Counted from the first letter of the stretch, positions 41,298 to 49,930 are shown. The stretch is 64,000 nucleotides of DNA from Chitinophagales bacterium (GCA_019694955.1 JAIBAX010000017.1:1-64000); one strand, 5' to 3'. Program-made: numbers and translations. Notes: generated from the sequence alone by a model not told the origin.

Positions 41298-41975
41298 ATG
41301 AAAATAAATCCATTTCGTTGGTCAGTGTTTTTTGGCGTGTTAATGCTGATTTCCAGCATTGTTTTATTGCTTTTCAATCCAAAGCCACAAAATAACCTTC
41401 CGGATGGATTTCATACGCCCATCATTGCATTTGAATTTATAAAGACACCACAGGAAGTGAAGCACTTCTTTAAAGTAAGCGACCTAGATACTTATATGTA
41501 TAAGTTTGATATGGTGAATAAGCTTGACTTTATCTTTATGGCTTGCTACGCAATGTTTTTGGCTAGCATGGCTTGGACATTTTATAAGATTACCGGATTT
41601 TGGTCGATGTTGATTGCCGCAGTTTTGTCTTTGGTGGCGTGGCCGGCAGATGCGTTGGAAAATATGCAAATTGCAAAAATTGCAGCACATTACCAACAAG
41701 GAGATATCCAGGAATATCTGCACTATTTAAATATATTTACTTGGTTAAAATGGGGCGCATTGGCAGGTGCGTTTTTAATTATGTCTAATTATTTCTACAA
41801 AAGAGGCATTTTTAATATACTCGCGGCACTCGTAATGACCGCCACATTTGTCTTGGCAATGATTGCCTTTTGGCAACGTTCATTTATAAATGAACTCATG
41901 TCTAATTTTGTGGTGCTCTCTTTTCTGATGTTGTTTATTTATGCTATTTTTTATAAGAAACTTGAAAAATCTTGA
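41298..41975 (+). CDS. Multi-pass membrane protein, unknown
   Basis: 225 residues with five or six hydrophobic segments: about 9-26, 72-92, 98-115, 145-162, 169-190 and 196-215. The first loop (NPKPQNNLPDGFHTPIIAFE, EVKHFFKVSDLDTY) is extracytoplasmic and polar. No motif recognised. It follows the SDR gene by 68 bp; it may belong to the same operon or have its own promoter. Family unknown. Confidence 0.7.
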   Translation: MKINPFRWSVFFGVLMLISSIVLLLFNPKPQNNLPDGFHTPIIAFEFIKTPQEVKHFFKVSDLDTYMYKFDMVNKLDFIFMACYAMFLASMAWTFYKITGFWSMLIAAVLSLVAWPADALENMQIAKIAAHYQQGDIQEYLHYLNIFTWLKWGALAGAFLIMSNYFYKRGIFNILAALVMTATFVLAMIAFWQRSFINELMSNFVVLSFLMLFIYAIFYKKLEKS

Positions 41976-42005
41976 GGCATATTTTCTTGGTAATAGCTCG
42001 AATTT

Positions 42006-44237
42006 TTATTTCTTTATTCCAATATCAAAAATTAGCGTAGCGAGAAAATTAAAAGGTTCTGCCGGAATGATGCCAGGGCCCGGATAACCGGCACTTCTTC
42101 TAGTATAATAGCTGTTGTTTGTAACATTGTTGAAAGTGGCTCTTAAAGTAAACCACCGATATTGATAAGAGGCATTCACATCCATCACATAGTACGCCGG
42201 AATTTTTCCTGCAATAGCATTTACGGTGGCTTGTTCGGCATTGGTGGCATCTGTAAATTGTTCACCCACATAATGGACACCCGTGCCAATACGGAAATCT
42301 TTGTAGCTAAATTCTACACCGCCTCTACATATCCAATCAGGGGCATATTCCAGCTTATTGCCAACGATAGCTTCCTCTTCACTCTTACTGTAACGGGCAT
42401 TTAACCATGCAATGTTACAAAACAGTTTCAAGGAGTAATCCTTAGAAATTTCAGGCTTGATCCTTAGAACATCTATTTCGGTAGAAAAATCGATACCCAG
42501 CGACCTTGATTTAGAAATGTTGGTTCTGTAGCGGTACGCAATAAATGTTAGGGTGTCTTTCCGGTTTATTTCACTGATTCTATTGTTATATACCAAATAA
42601 TAGAAATTTGCATTATAGTTAAATATGTCCCTAAATAAGCCTCGCCACCCCAAATCAAAACTATATCCCTTTTCATCTTGGAGGTTTTCATCCACCCGAA
42701 GCCCTGCAATATTGGTTCTTACATCGTTAAAATTTATGGCGCGATAGTTTTGAGAGATGTTGGCAAATACCTCTAATTGATCGGTAGGTTTAAAACTGGC
42801 ACCAATGCCGGCTAAGAAGATATGTCGCTTTCTCGTGCGTTCTTCAAAAATGGTCGTATCGCGCAAAATGATGTCATTGAAGCTATAGATTTCTCGGTAT
42901 TTCCCATCAGCCATGGTATTGATAAATTCATATCTACAACCCGGCGTGATAGAAAATTTGCCGAAAGTAAACAAGTGTTCCGCAAATAAGGCGGTGTTTA
43001 CACTGGGAAATTCATATGCCGATCCATCTTGTAAAGTTTCTTTAAAGAAGCTGAAAGTCGGCAAAGAGGTAGTGTCACCAATATCTTGTTTTTTGAAAGT
43101 TTTACCACGGTAAACCCTTGCACCCAGTAGAAATACAAAGGCTTGCTTTTCAGTAGCTTTATAGGTGTATAGCCATTTGGTTTCATTGCCAAAATTTTTA
43201 TACTTATCCTTGAAAGCATCTCTGGGAGTGTTCAGGATGTCTTGCTGTTGGATATTATTGAGGTTGCCAATAGCATTGCGTGCTGCTATTAATCCGAAGA
43301 ATTGCGAGGAAAGCTTTGATTTTTGCGTAATCTTATATTGTAAAGACGTTGCAAAGAGGTTCCATTTTACCTGAAAATAATTGCGCGTCCTGCTGGATTG
43401 TTTCGGATTGTCTGCAAACTGCGCATCAGTAAGACCACCCGGTTGTTGTGCAATATATTGTAACATCGAATATTGGGCATCGATGGTCAGCTTTTCGTTG
43501 ACGGCATACCTGATATCCGCATAATAATTATGTGCATCGAAGTTTGCGTTGGGTCGCCAACCTTTTCCTTGCCGATATTGATAAAAAGTGTAGTACTGCC
43601 ATTTTGATTTGGTGCCACCCAGCGATACAAATGTATTGGTAAAGCCAAAACTTCCTGCCGTTTGTTGAATATTGATTTTCAATGGTGTGGTTTTATCTCC
43701 ACGGTTCATTTTGTAGTTGATCATCCCTCCAAACTGAGTGCCATATTGCAAAGATGCGGCACCTCTGACCATCTCTATTTTTTCCAATCCTTCAGTTGGC
43801 GGAACATAATAGGCATCGGGATATCCTAAAGCATCGGCAGATATGTCATATCCATTTTGACGAAGGTTGAAGCTGGACGAACGATTGGGGTCTAACCCTC
43901 TTGCAGCAATATCTGTTTGCAAACCCGAGGCATCGCTCTCCCAGATATTAATGCCTGCCACTTTCGCGTATATTTGTCTGCCGGAATTTTTAGCCTTATT
44001 CACCATTAAATCATCTAATCTGATTACGTCTGACTTTTTTGCTGCATAGATAGAAAATTGTTCTACACTCCTCAGAAAACCCGATTCAATATCTTTGTTG
44101 TTTTTCTGCTCTGTGATGATGACTTCATTTAATTCTGTTGAATCCTGAAAGGTGGTGTTCAAAGTATCTTGACTTTGTCCCCATAATTTATTGCAAAGAA
44201 AAAATGACAATAATATCCAAAATCTATTTGTTCTCAT
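42006..44237 (-). CDS. TonB-dependent receptor, FecA-like, of the imelysin/HTTM operon
   Basis: 743 residues from the ATG at 44237; the longer frame starts in the HTTM gene. A signal peptide (MRTNRFWILLSFFLCNKLWG) is followed by the plug (IRLDDLMVNKAKNSGRQIYA, GLDPNRSSSFNLRQNGYDIS, IEMVRGAASLQYGTQFGGMI) and the barrel. The last strand region has YVMDVNASYQYRWFTLRAT and FNNVTNNSYYTRRS, a FecA/siderophore-receptor pattern. It overlaps the upstream HTTM gene by 14 nt and is the last gene of a four-gene operon. It is probably an iron-complex receptor, inferred from its company and from the FecA-like sequence. Confidence 0.88.
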   Translation of the reverse strand: MRTNRFWILLSFFLCNKLWGQSQDTLNTTFQDSTELNEVIITEQKNNKDIESGFLRSVEQFSIYAAKKSDVIRLDDLMVNKAKNSGRQIYAKVAGINIWESDASGLQTDIAARGLDPNRSSSFNLRQNGYDISADALGYPDAYYVPPTEGLEKIEMVRGAASLQYGTQFGGMINYKMNRGDKTTPLKINIQQTAGSFGFTNTFVSLGGTKSKWQYYTFYQYRQGKGWRPNANFDAHNYYADIRYAVNEKLTIDAQYSMLQYIAQQPGGLTDAQFADNPKQSSRTRNYFQVKWNLFATSLQYKITQKSKLSSQFFGLIAARNAIGNLNNIQQQDILNTPRDAFKDKYKNFGNETKWLYTYKATEKQAFVFLLGARVYRGKTFKKQDIGDTTSLPTFSFFKETLQDGSAYEFPSVNTALFAEHLFTFGKFSITPGCRYEFINTMADGKYREIYSFNDIILRDTTIFEERTRKRHIFLAGIGASFKPTDQLEVFANISQNYRAINFNDVRTNIAGLRVDENLQDEKGYSFDLGWRGLFRDIFNYNANFYYLVYNNRISEINRKDTLTFIAYRYRTNISKSRSLGIDFSTEIDVLRIKPEISKDYSLKLFCNIAWLNARYSKSEEEAIVGNKLEYAPDWICRGGVEFSYKDFRIGTGVHYVGEQFTDATNAEQATVNAIAGKIPAYYVMDVNASYQYRWFTLRATFNNVTNNSYYTRRSAGYPGPGIIPAEPFNFLATLIFDIGIKK

Positions 44238-45588
44238 AGGGCAATATCCAGTTTTTGTTTTTCCAATTATTCTCCAAAGCACTTAAATCTATCTCCGGGT
44301 CGATATAAGGTTGACTTCCTTTTCCGTTTAGGGCAACATACGCTTCTACGGTAATTTTTGGATGAAGGATGCCCTTATTGCGGTAGATGTCCTTGAGGTG
44401 ATGTGCATACTGTACCATCATGTCAGGTTGTGTACTCATCATTTTTATCTGTGTTTTAGTAAGGTATTCATCATTTTCTACCCTAATTTTTTTGTTGCCG
44501 TCATGTACCCAGAAAGTTGCATATCCTGCTTTTTCCATTAACATCACCCGCCAGGAAAAGCGGTAACCCTGCTCTGTCCAGAACAGATTTCCCGGATATA
44601 GGAGATAGCGGAAAGGGAAAATCAGTTGAAAGGTGAAAAATACTACATAAAAACTTAAGAGAAACTGGTTTTTAGTAGTAGTGGAATCTTCAATATGTTG
44701 TACAGGAATTTCTGGGTGCGTAGGCTTTTTATGGGGAAAGAATGATAGCATGGTGCGCTGAATGCTTTCATGGAAATCAGCACCAAAGAAAATAATGGTA
44801 AGCCCAATCATCAAATATGGAAAAACACCTATCGGAAAGAGATAGGACGTGAAAATATGGAAGAATACCAATGCCAGCCACGCCGAAATACGGGTTTTGC
44901 GATGTAATAGGAAAAAAAAGATGGTTATATCGAACAAGCAGCCTGCCCATGAGAAAAAATAGGCGGCAAAGTCTGTTGTTAAGAAATTGCCAATGATGGG
45001 TGTATGGTACTTCGCTTGCAACCAAATCTTGAGTGGCAAAGCGTGTAGCAACCAATCTCCATTTATTTTTGCTATTCCGGCATAAAAATATAGGATACCG
45101 ATCATTAATTTGAATACAAAACTTTGGAAGAATGGAATGTACGTTGTCGACGGTCTCTTAAAAATTAGGTTGTCAATGCTTGAATTTTTTCCGGCGGGAG
45201 ATATTGCCAACAAAAAGCTTATCAGGCTTACAAAATAGTAGTGGTTGAGGTAGTTGGTTTTGTCTAAAAGTTCGATGTACGTGAAGATAAGAAAAAAAGT
45301 TACTGAAGAAAGCCTAAAAAGAAAGCCTATTGCTATAAAAAAAGCAGATAGTGCTAAAAAAAAGAATAATAAATACATGCCAAGGGCACCCGCTCTTGGC
45401 ATGCCTTCAATAAACGAGAATAAGAACTCAGGTTGAATATACTGTATTTCTATCCATCCTTTTAGATAAAAACGGATGGTGCTTCCCAGCATTAATAAGC
45501 CAAAGATGATTCTACAACTGATTAATGGGGCAATTGAAACATTTTGGTATAATACTGACAGTATGCTGTTTTTGCTTATCCTCATCAA
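44224..45588 (-). CDS. HTTM domain membrane protein (vitamin K carboxylase-like)
   Basis: 454 residues. An N-terminal HTTM (horizontally transferred transmembrane) domain with several membrane helices (about 20-290) carries ISCRIIFGLLMLGSTIRFYL, TNYLNHYYFVSLISFLLAIS and FYAGIAKINGDWLLHALPL, then a periplasmic C-terminal part with YRFSWRVMLMEKAGYATFWV and PYIDPEIDLSALENNWK. HTTM is homologous to the membrane part of eukaryotic vitamin K-dependent gamma-carboxylase. Operon members on either side point to iron uptake. It starts 8 nt after the imelysin stop and overlaps the receptor gene. Its biochemical role in such operons is not known. Confidence 0.87.
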   Translation of the reverse strand: MMRISKNSILSVLYQNVSIAPLISCRIIFGLLMLGSTIRFYLKGWIEIQYIQPEFLFSFIEGMPRAGALGMYLLFFFLALSAFFIAIGFLFRLSSVTFFLIFTYIELLDKTNYLNHYYFVSLISFLLAISPAGKNSSIDNLIFKRPSTTYIPFFQSFVFKLMIGILYFYAGIAKINGDWLLHALPLKIWLQAKYHTPIIGNFLTTDFAAYFFSWAGCLFDITIFFFLLHRKTRISAWLALVFFHIFTSYLFPIGVFPYLMIGLTIIFFGADFHESIQRTMLSFFPHKKPTHPEIPVQHIEDSTTTKNQFLLSFYVVFFTFQLIFPFRYLLYPGNLFWTEQGYRFSWRVMLMEKAGYATFWVHDGNKKIRVENDEYLTKTQIKMMSTQPDMMVQYAHHLKDIYRNKGILHPKITVEAYVALNGKGSQPYIDPEIDLSALENNWKNKNWILPYENK

Positions 45589-45596
45589 CTATCCAT

Positions 45597-46664
45597 TTAG
45601 TCGCCATCTGCATCCTGATAGGTAATCAAGATACTCATGGAGGATGCCATGTCAATTTTCAGCAATATAGTTAGTTTTTGCAATTCCTGATACAAAGCTT
45701 CTACTGCTGCCTTGTTGTTGCTAATTTCCAATTCAAATGGTTCATTCAAAGTGCCGATTTTTGTTTCCACAACGGCTAATTGTTGTAGGATGGCATCGCT
45801 TAAATTTTGGTCGTTATATTTTGCACCAATCGTATTTAAGTAATCATCGTAGCCAAGCCCTGTTGCGCCTTTGAAAAAACTCTTATACGCCTGAATATAT
45901 GTGAGCAATAATGTTAATGAAGTGTTGGATTTCTTTCCTTCTATTAAATTTAGTTGTGGTGTACCCAACGTTCTCACACCGAGGGGTATGCCCACTTTCC
46001 CGTCTCTGCAATAGGCTTCCATATCAGAAATAATTGCATTCGTCATTATACCAAAAGAACTGCCAACATCCACGCCTTCCTGATTAGTGAAAGTGGATTT
46101 ATAAGCATTTTTCCATGTATCTGACACAGATTTTGCCTGCGTTTGTAATTTATCTATTAGCGCAAATATAAGGGGTAAGGCATCTTCATTTGCAGTGATA
46201 AAATCCAATACCTGCTGGTCGTTGCCTTCATTGCCAAACAGCAAGAACTCTAATGCGGGTAATCCTTGCGCATCATTGCCAAGTGTACTCACATCCGTAT
46301 TGCCGGATTGTATCGCACTTACAATTTCAACGGTATCTGCGGGATAGAAATTAAAGATGGTTCTTAGTGCGGGGCTTTCTGCCGGTCCAAATTGTAAGAA
46401 CTGGACGCTCTGCCAAGCTTTATATGTATTATTAAAGGCTGTTTGTGCCGCATTTATATTGGTAAGGGTCGGCGAAGCTTCCAGATTGGTGAGCGCCGTT
46501 TCCAATAAATTCAGCCTTTCCTCCAAAGCAGTGTATTGTACTACAATAATGTTTCCAAGGTTCTCCAAAATAGCTTTTCTGTCAACATCCGTTTGGTTCG
46601 GGTTATTATCATCTTTGCAGGAGGATATTATAAACAGGCAGGCTAGGAAGAATATCTTTTTCAT
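45597..46664 (-). CDS. Imelysin family lipoprotein (IrpA-like)
   Basis: 355 residues. The lipoprotein signal MKKIFFLACLFIISSCKDDN has Cys at the ISSC box. The body is helical with the imelysin motif region GLPALEFLLFGNEG in the position of the GxHxxE motif; the His is replaced by Pro-Ala, a known variant of this superfamily. Further family stretches are FNNTYKAWQSVQFLQFGPAE and GIPLGVRTLGTPQLN. Imelysin-like proteins are linked to iron acquisition in other bacteria. It overlaps the DUF4856 stop by one base (TAATG) and lies 8 nt upstream of the HTTM gene. Confidence 0.88.
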   Translation of the reverse strand: MKKIFFLACLFIISSCKDDNNPNQTDVDRKAILENLGNIIVVQYTALEERLNLLETALTNLEASPTLTNINAAQTAFNNTYKAWQSVQFLQFGPAESPALRTIFNFYPADTVEIVSAIQSGNTDVSTLGNDAQGLPALEFLLFGNEGNDQQVLDFITANEDALPLIFALIDKLQTQAKSVSDTWKNAYKSTFTNQEGVDVGSSFGIMTNAIISDMEAYCRDGKVGIPLGVRTLGTPQLNLIEGKKSNTSLTLLLTYIQAYKSFFKGATGLGYDDYLNTIGAKYNDQNLSDAILQQLAVVETKIGTLNEPFELEISNNKAAVEALYQELQKLTILLKIDMASSMSILITYQDADGD

Positions 46665-47767
46665 TACAATGTACTTTTAATTGAATCCAAGTCAAAAATA
46701 CTACTTAATTCGTCTCTAAGTGCTAATATATCTACCGAACTTAGGTGTTGTACCGATAATTTATTGTTGACTTTAAATTCCGATAATAGAGCATTGTGGT
46801 CTTCCGTTGAAATGGTTTTCTGACTATTGTATTTCAATGCTAATATAAAGCCATATGCCTCCGATAATGTGTGGCATCTTACGGCGTAATTATTGTAATT
46901 TGCGATGGCCTGATTTAAATAACTGATTGCGGAACATGCATTAATGGCTTCTATGTTTTTTCTAATACTCGTCGCCGCTATTTCTCGGTCGGATTTATTG
47001 TTTTCGTTAATTGCGGTTCTTCCTTGAATATATGCATAAAGCAGATTTTTGTACAAGGAAATGGCTTTCCCTTTTTCTACATAAGTGCCATAAAACTTAA
47101 AGCCGCCAACAGCTTTAGTAGAGTCATAATTGTCATAGTTGGCGTAAGTTGGTACACCCCAATATCCGAAACCCTCATCCCAGTAATGTTGCATAGCAGT
47201 ACCTTCACCCGGAACAATGGTCGTATTGTCTGCGACATCTAATTTTGCAGAAGTGGTATATTCATCTGCTATCCTATAATAAAAAATTGCACCCATCAGT
47301 CCTTTTTGAATGATTTGTGCATATTCCACACCGTTGCTGTCGACTAAGTAATTCTTTGTGGCATCAGTAGTAGACACTGCCGTACCGGCTATACCTGGAG
47401 CAGCCGTTTCTGTACGCAATAAAGATGTTGCAGCAAGTTTGGACATAAAATCTTCAAACAATGGTATATCTAAGGCATAGGTTTTGTCTTTCAATTGCTT
47501 GCCGGAAGTATTTAAGGCAATATCTGTAAAAGGATTTCCAGTATTTGCATACATATTTGATAACGTTGTGGCACTTACTTCTTCCGTAGTACCTTTTCCC
47601 ATAGCTGTGACGAGCTCACTGAGCATCTTTATTCTGGCAGTCTGCCCGGAAAAGTTTACATTTTCAAAATTGTAAGACGTTGGATAGGTTCTTACGATAG
47701 GCTCTTCTTTCTTACAACCTAAAAGCATTGATACCATCAGGATGGCGGTAAATAATTTTTTACACAT
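46664..47767 (-). CDS. DUF4856 lipoprotein
   Basis: 367 residues from the ATG at 47767 (MCKKLFTAILMVSMLLGCKK, lipobox LLGC); the longer ORF would start upstream inside the promoter. The mature protein is mostly helical; family segments are YPTSYNFENVNFSGQTARIK, LNTSGKQLKDKTYALDIP, TAMQHYWDEGFGYWGVP and EAYGFILALKYNSQKTISTE. DUF4856 proteins are frequent neighbours of imelysin genes in Bacteroidota. First gene of the operon; the promoter has an embedded palindrome (47819-47833). It probably acts at the outer membrane with imelysin and the receptor. Confidence 0.87.
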   Translation of the reverse strand: MCKKLFTAILMVSMLLGCKKEEPIVRTYPTSYNFENVNFSGQTARIKMLSELVTAMGKGTTEEVSATTLSNMYANTGNPFTDIALNTSGKQLKDKTYALDIPLFEDFMSKLAATSLLRTETAAPGIAGTAVSTTDATKNYLVDSNGVEYAQIIQKGLMGAIFYYRIADEYTTSAKLDVADNTTIVPGEGTAMQHYWDEGFGYWGVPTYANYDNYDSTKAVGGFKFYGTYVEKGKAISLYKNLLYAYIQGRTAINENNKSDREIAATSIRKNIEAINACSAISYLNQAIANYNNYAVRCHTLSEAYGFILALKYNSQKTISTEDHNALLSEFKVNNKLSVQHLSSVDILALRDELSSIFDLDSIKSTL

Positions 47768-47802
47768 TTTATTCTTATTTAGACTAATTATAAATAATAG
47801 CA

Positions 47803-47833
47803 CAAACATAGATACAATTTGCAGTCTCTGCAA
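47803..47833 (-). promoter_or_regulatory. Operon promoter with TTGCAG-n3-CTGCAA palindrome
   Basis: On the minus strand TTG (47833-47831) and TATGTTTG (47810-47803) are 20 bp apart and match the -33/-7 pattern. The 15-bp perfect palindrome TTGCAGAGACTGCAA (47833-47819) covers the -33 box and half of the spacer, exactly where a repressor would block the polymerase. The gene order suggests an iron-responsive regulator, but the palindrome does not resemble a classical Fur box. Confidence 0.6.
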
Positions 47834-48039
47834 TACCCAAACAAGTGAAACTGCTACCTAATTTTAGGTATAGGTGATTTTAGTAAACGACCATATATGG
47901 CGCATCAAAAATGGATATCCATTACAATAGTATTATAATGATGTATAGCAATAAAAAAGTCGCTCGGTATTTTCAAAGGAATTTTTGTATAAATGGAAAC
48001 CATTTTTTCATTAATTTCGTTGTATAAATAAATCGTAAT

Positions 48040-48522
48040 ATGGAGTCTGCATTTGCTGTTTCTAATTTCTTTGTTCAAAAATCCTTTGAGACGGGGATAG
48101 AACTTACACCGATGAAGCTAATAAAATTAGTATATGTAGCGCATGGCTGGCATTTAGGTTTGTATAAAAAACCCCTGATCGGTGAGCGCATCGAGGCCTG
48201 GCAATATGGTCCGGTAATTCCTACCATCTACGAATATTTTAAGTATTATGGTGCCGGACAGATTGAATCTATGTACTACGATTCTGTTGGCGATAAATTG
48301 ATAGCACCAGAATTGAAAGATGAAGAAAAAGCAGCATTCTTAGATCGTATTTGGGATGTTTATAAGCATTATAATGGTTTGGAACTTTCCTATCTCACCC
48401 ATCGCTCCGGTACGCCATGGGATAAAGTTTGGAATGCACCCAATAATAAGGGGCAATTAGGGCTATCTATTCCAAATGAGATGATTGCTACACACTATGC
48501 TTCTAAACTAAAAGCGGCCTAG
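48040..48522 (+). CDS. Panacea-domain (DUF4065/GepA-like) protein, putative antitoxin
   Basis: 160 residues of a Panacea domain: start SAFAVSNFFVQKSFETG, then MKLIKLVYVAHGWHLGLYKK, the conserved EAWQYGPVIPTIYEYFKYYG and the C-terminal LTHRSGTPWDKVWN. Panacea proteins (SocA, GepA) act as antitoxins for many unrelated toxins or as proteolytic adaptors. The gene is followed after 1 nt by a gene for a small transmembrane protein, the arrangement of a PanTA pair with a membrane-acting toxin. No signal peptide. Located between two unrelated loci, so probably a small accessory module. Confidence 0.85.
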   Translation: MESAFAVSNFFVQKSFETGIELTPMKLIKLVYVAHGWHLGLYKKPLIGERIEAWQYGPVIPTIYEYFKYYGAGQIESMYYDSVGDKLIAPELKDEEKAAFLDRIWDVYKHYNGLELSYLTHRSGTPWDKVWNAPNNKGQLGLSIPNEMIATHYASKLKAA

Positions 48523-48523
48523 T

Positions 48524-48850
48524 ATGGACGAAATGGAAAGAATCAGTGAGGATTTTAATCCCTCACAGCAAGACTTGCATAATGCTAGGATTGAAGAACG
48601 CAAACTGTATAAGCAATATCGTCGGGATGAAGCTGAAAAGGATAATATCCATAAGATATTTAAGATATTCCTTTGGATTCTTGCCATAGGATTAGGGGCG
48701 ATATTTATGGTGAGAATTGTACACTTTGTCATTCCGCCTCATCTCCAATGGCTAGCACCTGAGCAGCTCCAAGAAATCGATAAACTGCTGTTCACAGGTT
48801 TTGCCGGTACCTTTGTGGGCAGATATGTCAACAAACTCTATAATTGGTAA
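48524..48850 (+). CDS. Small membrane protein, candidate Panacea-linked toxin
   Basis: 108 residues. A charged N-terminal helical region (FNPSQQDLHNARIEERKLYK, QYRRDEAEKDNIHKIF) probably forms a coiled coil. A single hydrophobic helix (IFLWILAIGLGAIFMVRIVH) follows, then a tail with a second weakly hydrophobic segment (KLLFTGFAGTFVGRYVNKLY). The start lies 1 nt after the Panacea gene stop. The pair is tightly linked, so the two are likely functional partners: a membrane-disturbing toxin neutralised by the Panacea protein is one possibility, a harmless membrane anchor the other. Confidence 0.6.
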   Translation: MDEMERISEDFNPSQQDLHNARIEERKLYKQYRRDEAEKDNIHKIFKIFLWILAIGLGAIFMVRIVHFVIPPHLQWLAPEQLQEIDKLLFTGFAGTFVGRYVNKLYNW

Positions 48851-48865
48851 GATGAAAGGTTTTTG

Positions 48866-49621
48866 TTAAGGTTTAAACAACTTAATTGTATAATCCAATA
48901 ATTTTTTATTCCCATATTTCCCATGTCCCGGTACAACAATTTTTACATTCGGGTACGCTTTCTTAACCATTTCAACAGTATTTGACCAGGCAGCAACATT
49001 GGCATCTCCTAAATATCCTTTGCTTGCGCCAAGCGTCTTTATTAAACAACCGCCAAATAGGATATGCTCACCGGGAAAATATCCGACGACATTGTCTTTG
49101 GTATGTCCTTCGCCGAAGAATTTTGCGGTTATATAAGTATTGCCAACTTTTAAAACGAGTGTGTCTGAAAAGCTGTTCTGGGGAGGAGTGGAATTATTTT
49201 CTTTTGCCAACGCAATCGTTTTGTAGTATGCATAAGAAGGAATGTTATTTTCATGAAAAGCATGTAGTCCACCCAGACAATCATCGTGAAAATGTGTTGG
49301 GATGACCGCATTTATTTTGACGTGAAGGGTTTCGTCTGTCCATTTAATCAATTCTTTTGCACCTTCATCATTGGTAGGGGTGTCAAAAATGATGGCTTCT
49401 CCATTATTCCTCACAATTAGACCATTACAAGGCACATTTCCAAAATCAGTAGTTTGCTTATAGGAAGTATGCACAAAAGAATTTTCGGAGATTTGTGTAA
49501 TAACCAAATCTTGAGAGTTGTACACTTCATTTGGTTTGAATGCGCCTCGATTTTTTACTCCGCCGTTTATATTTGTAAACGTTATGATGGCAATCAATAT
49601 GGCGTTAAATACGACCTTCAT
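48866..49621 (-). CDS. Subclass B1 metallo-beta-lactamase
   Basis: 251 residues with a signal peptide. The zinc ligands of subclass B1 are complete: THFHDD (His110, His112, Asp114), GEGHTKDN (His173), FGGCLIK (Cys192 with the Lys three residues later that is typical of B1 enzymes) and PGHG (His233). It therefore is expected to hydrolyse beta-lactams, carbapenems included, in the periplasm, though substrate range needs a test. It resembles chromosomal MBLs of Bacteroidota. No mobile-element gene or attC-like site was seen near it, which suggests an intrinsic rather than acquired gene. Confidence 0.88.
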   Translation of the reverse strand: MKVVFNAILIAIITFTNINGGVKNRGAFKPNEVYNSQDLVITQISENSFVHTSYKQTTDFGNVPCNGLIVRNNGEAIIFDTPTNDEGAKELIKWTDETLHVKINAVIPTHFHDDCLGGLHAFHENNIPSYAYYKTIALAKENNSTPPQNSFSDTLVLKVGNTYITAKFFGEGHTKDNVVGYFPGEHILFGGCLIKTLGASKGYLGDANVAAWSNTVEMVKKAYPNVKIVVPGHGKYGNKKLLDYTIKLFKP

Positions 49622-49765
49622 TTATTTGATTATTTTGGAATTAAAGTTGCGAAAGTTATTGAAAAATATCTAATCTATCACTCAATATCTAACATTTAAT
49701 ATCAAAAATCCTCCACTTTTTCCCACCATTTTTCCCCCGTTTCACCATTTTTTTCCACTTCAATT

Positions 49766-49790
49766 ATCAACATTTTTATAAAATGTTGAT
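49766..49790. promoter_or_regulatory. 11-bp palindrome ATCAACATTTT/AAAATGTTGAT
   Basis: Perfect inverted repeat with a 3-bp centre. Partial copies (AACATTTTT) recur near 49845 and 49874. It may be an operator, or a terminator of upstream transcription (followed by TTCTTAAATTT). Confidence 0.35.
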
Positions 49791-49895
49791 TTCTTAAATT
49801 TATTGTAAATCAATTGTTTATAGTATTTATTAACAGCGTATGAACATTTTTTTGTTGATTTTGTGCATAAACTAAACATTTTTATAAATCAATCT

Positions 49896-49930
49896 TGGGG
49901 CAAAATGTGGCGTTGAGTGGGAATTTGTGG
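49896..49930 (+). promoter_or_regulatory. MraZ operator boxes, four at 10-bp spacing
   Basis: TGGGG (49896), TGTGG (49906), AGTGG (49916) and TGTGG (49926) recur at exactly 10-bp steps, ending 57 bp before mraZ. MraZ is known to bind direct repeats such as TGGGN at one-turn spacing upstream of its own operon, so this is its likely autoregulatory site. Confidence 0.65.
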
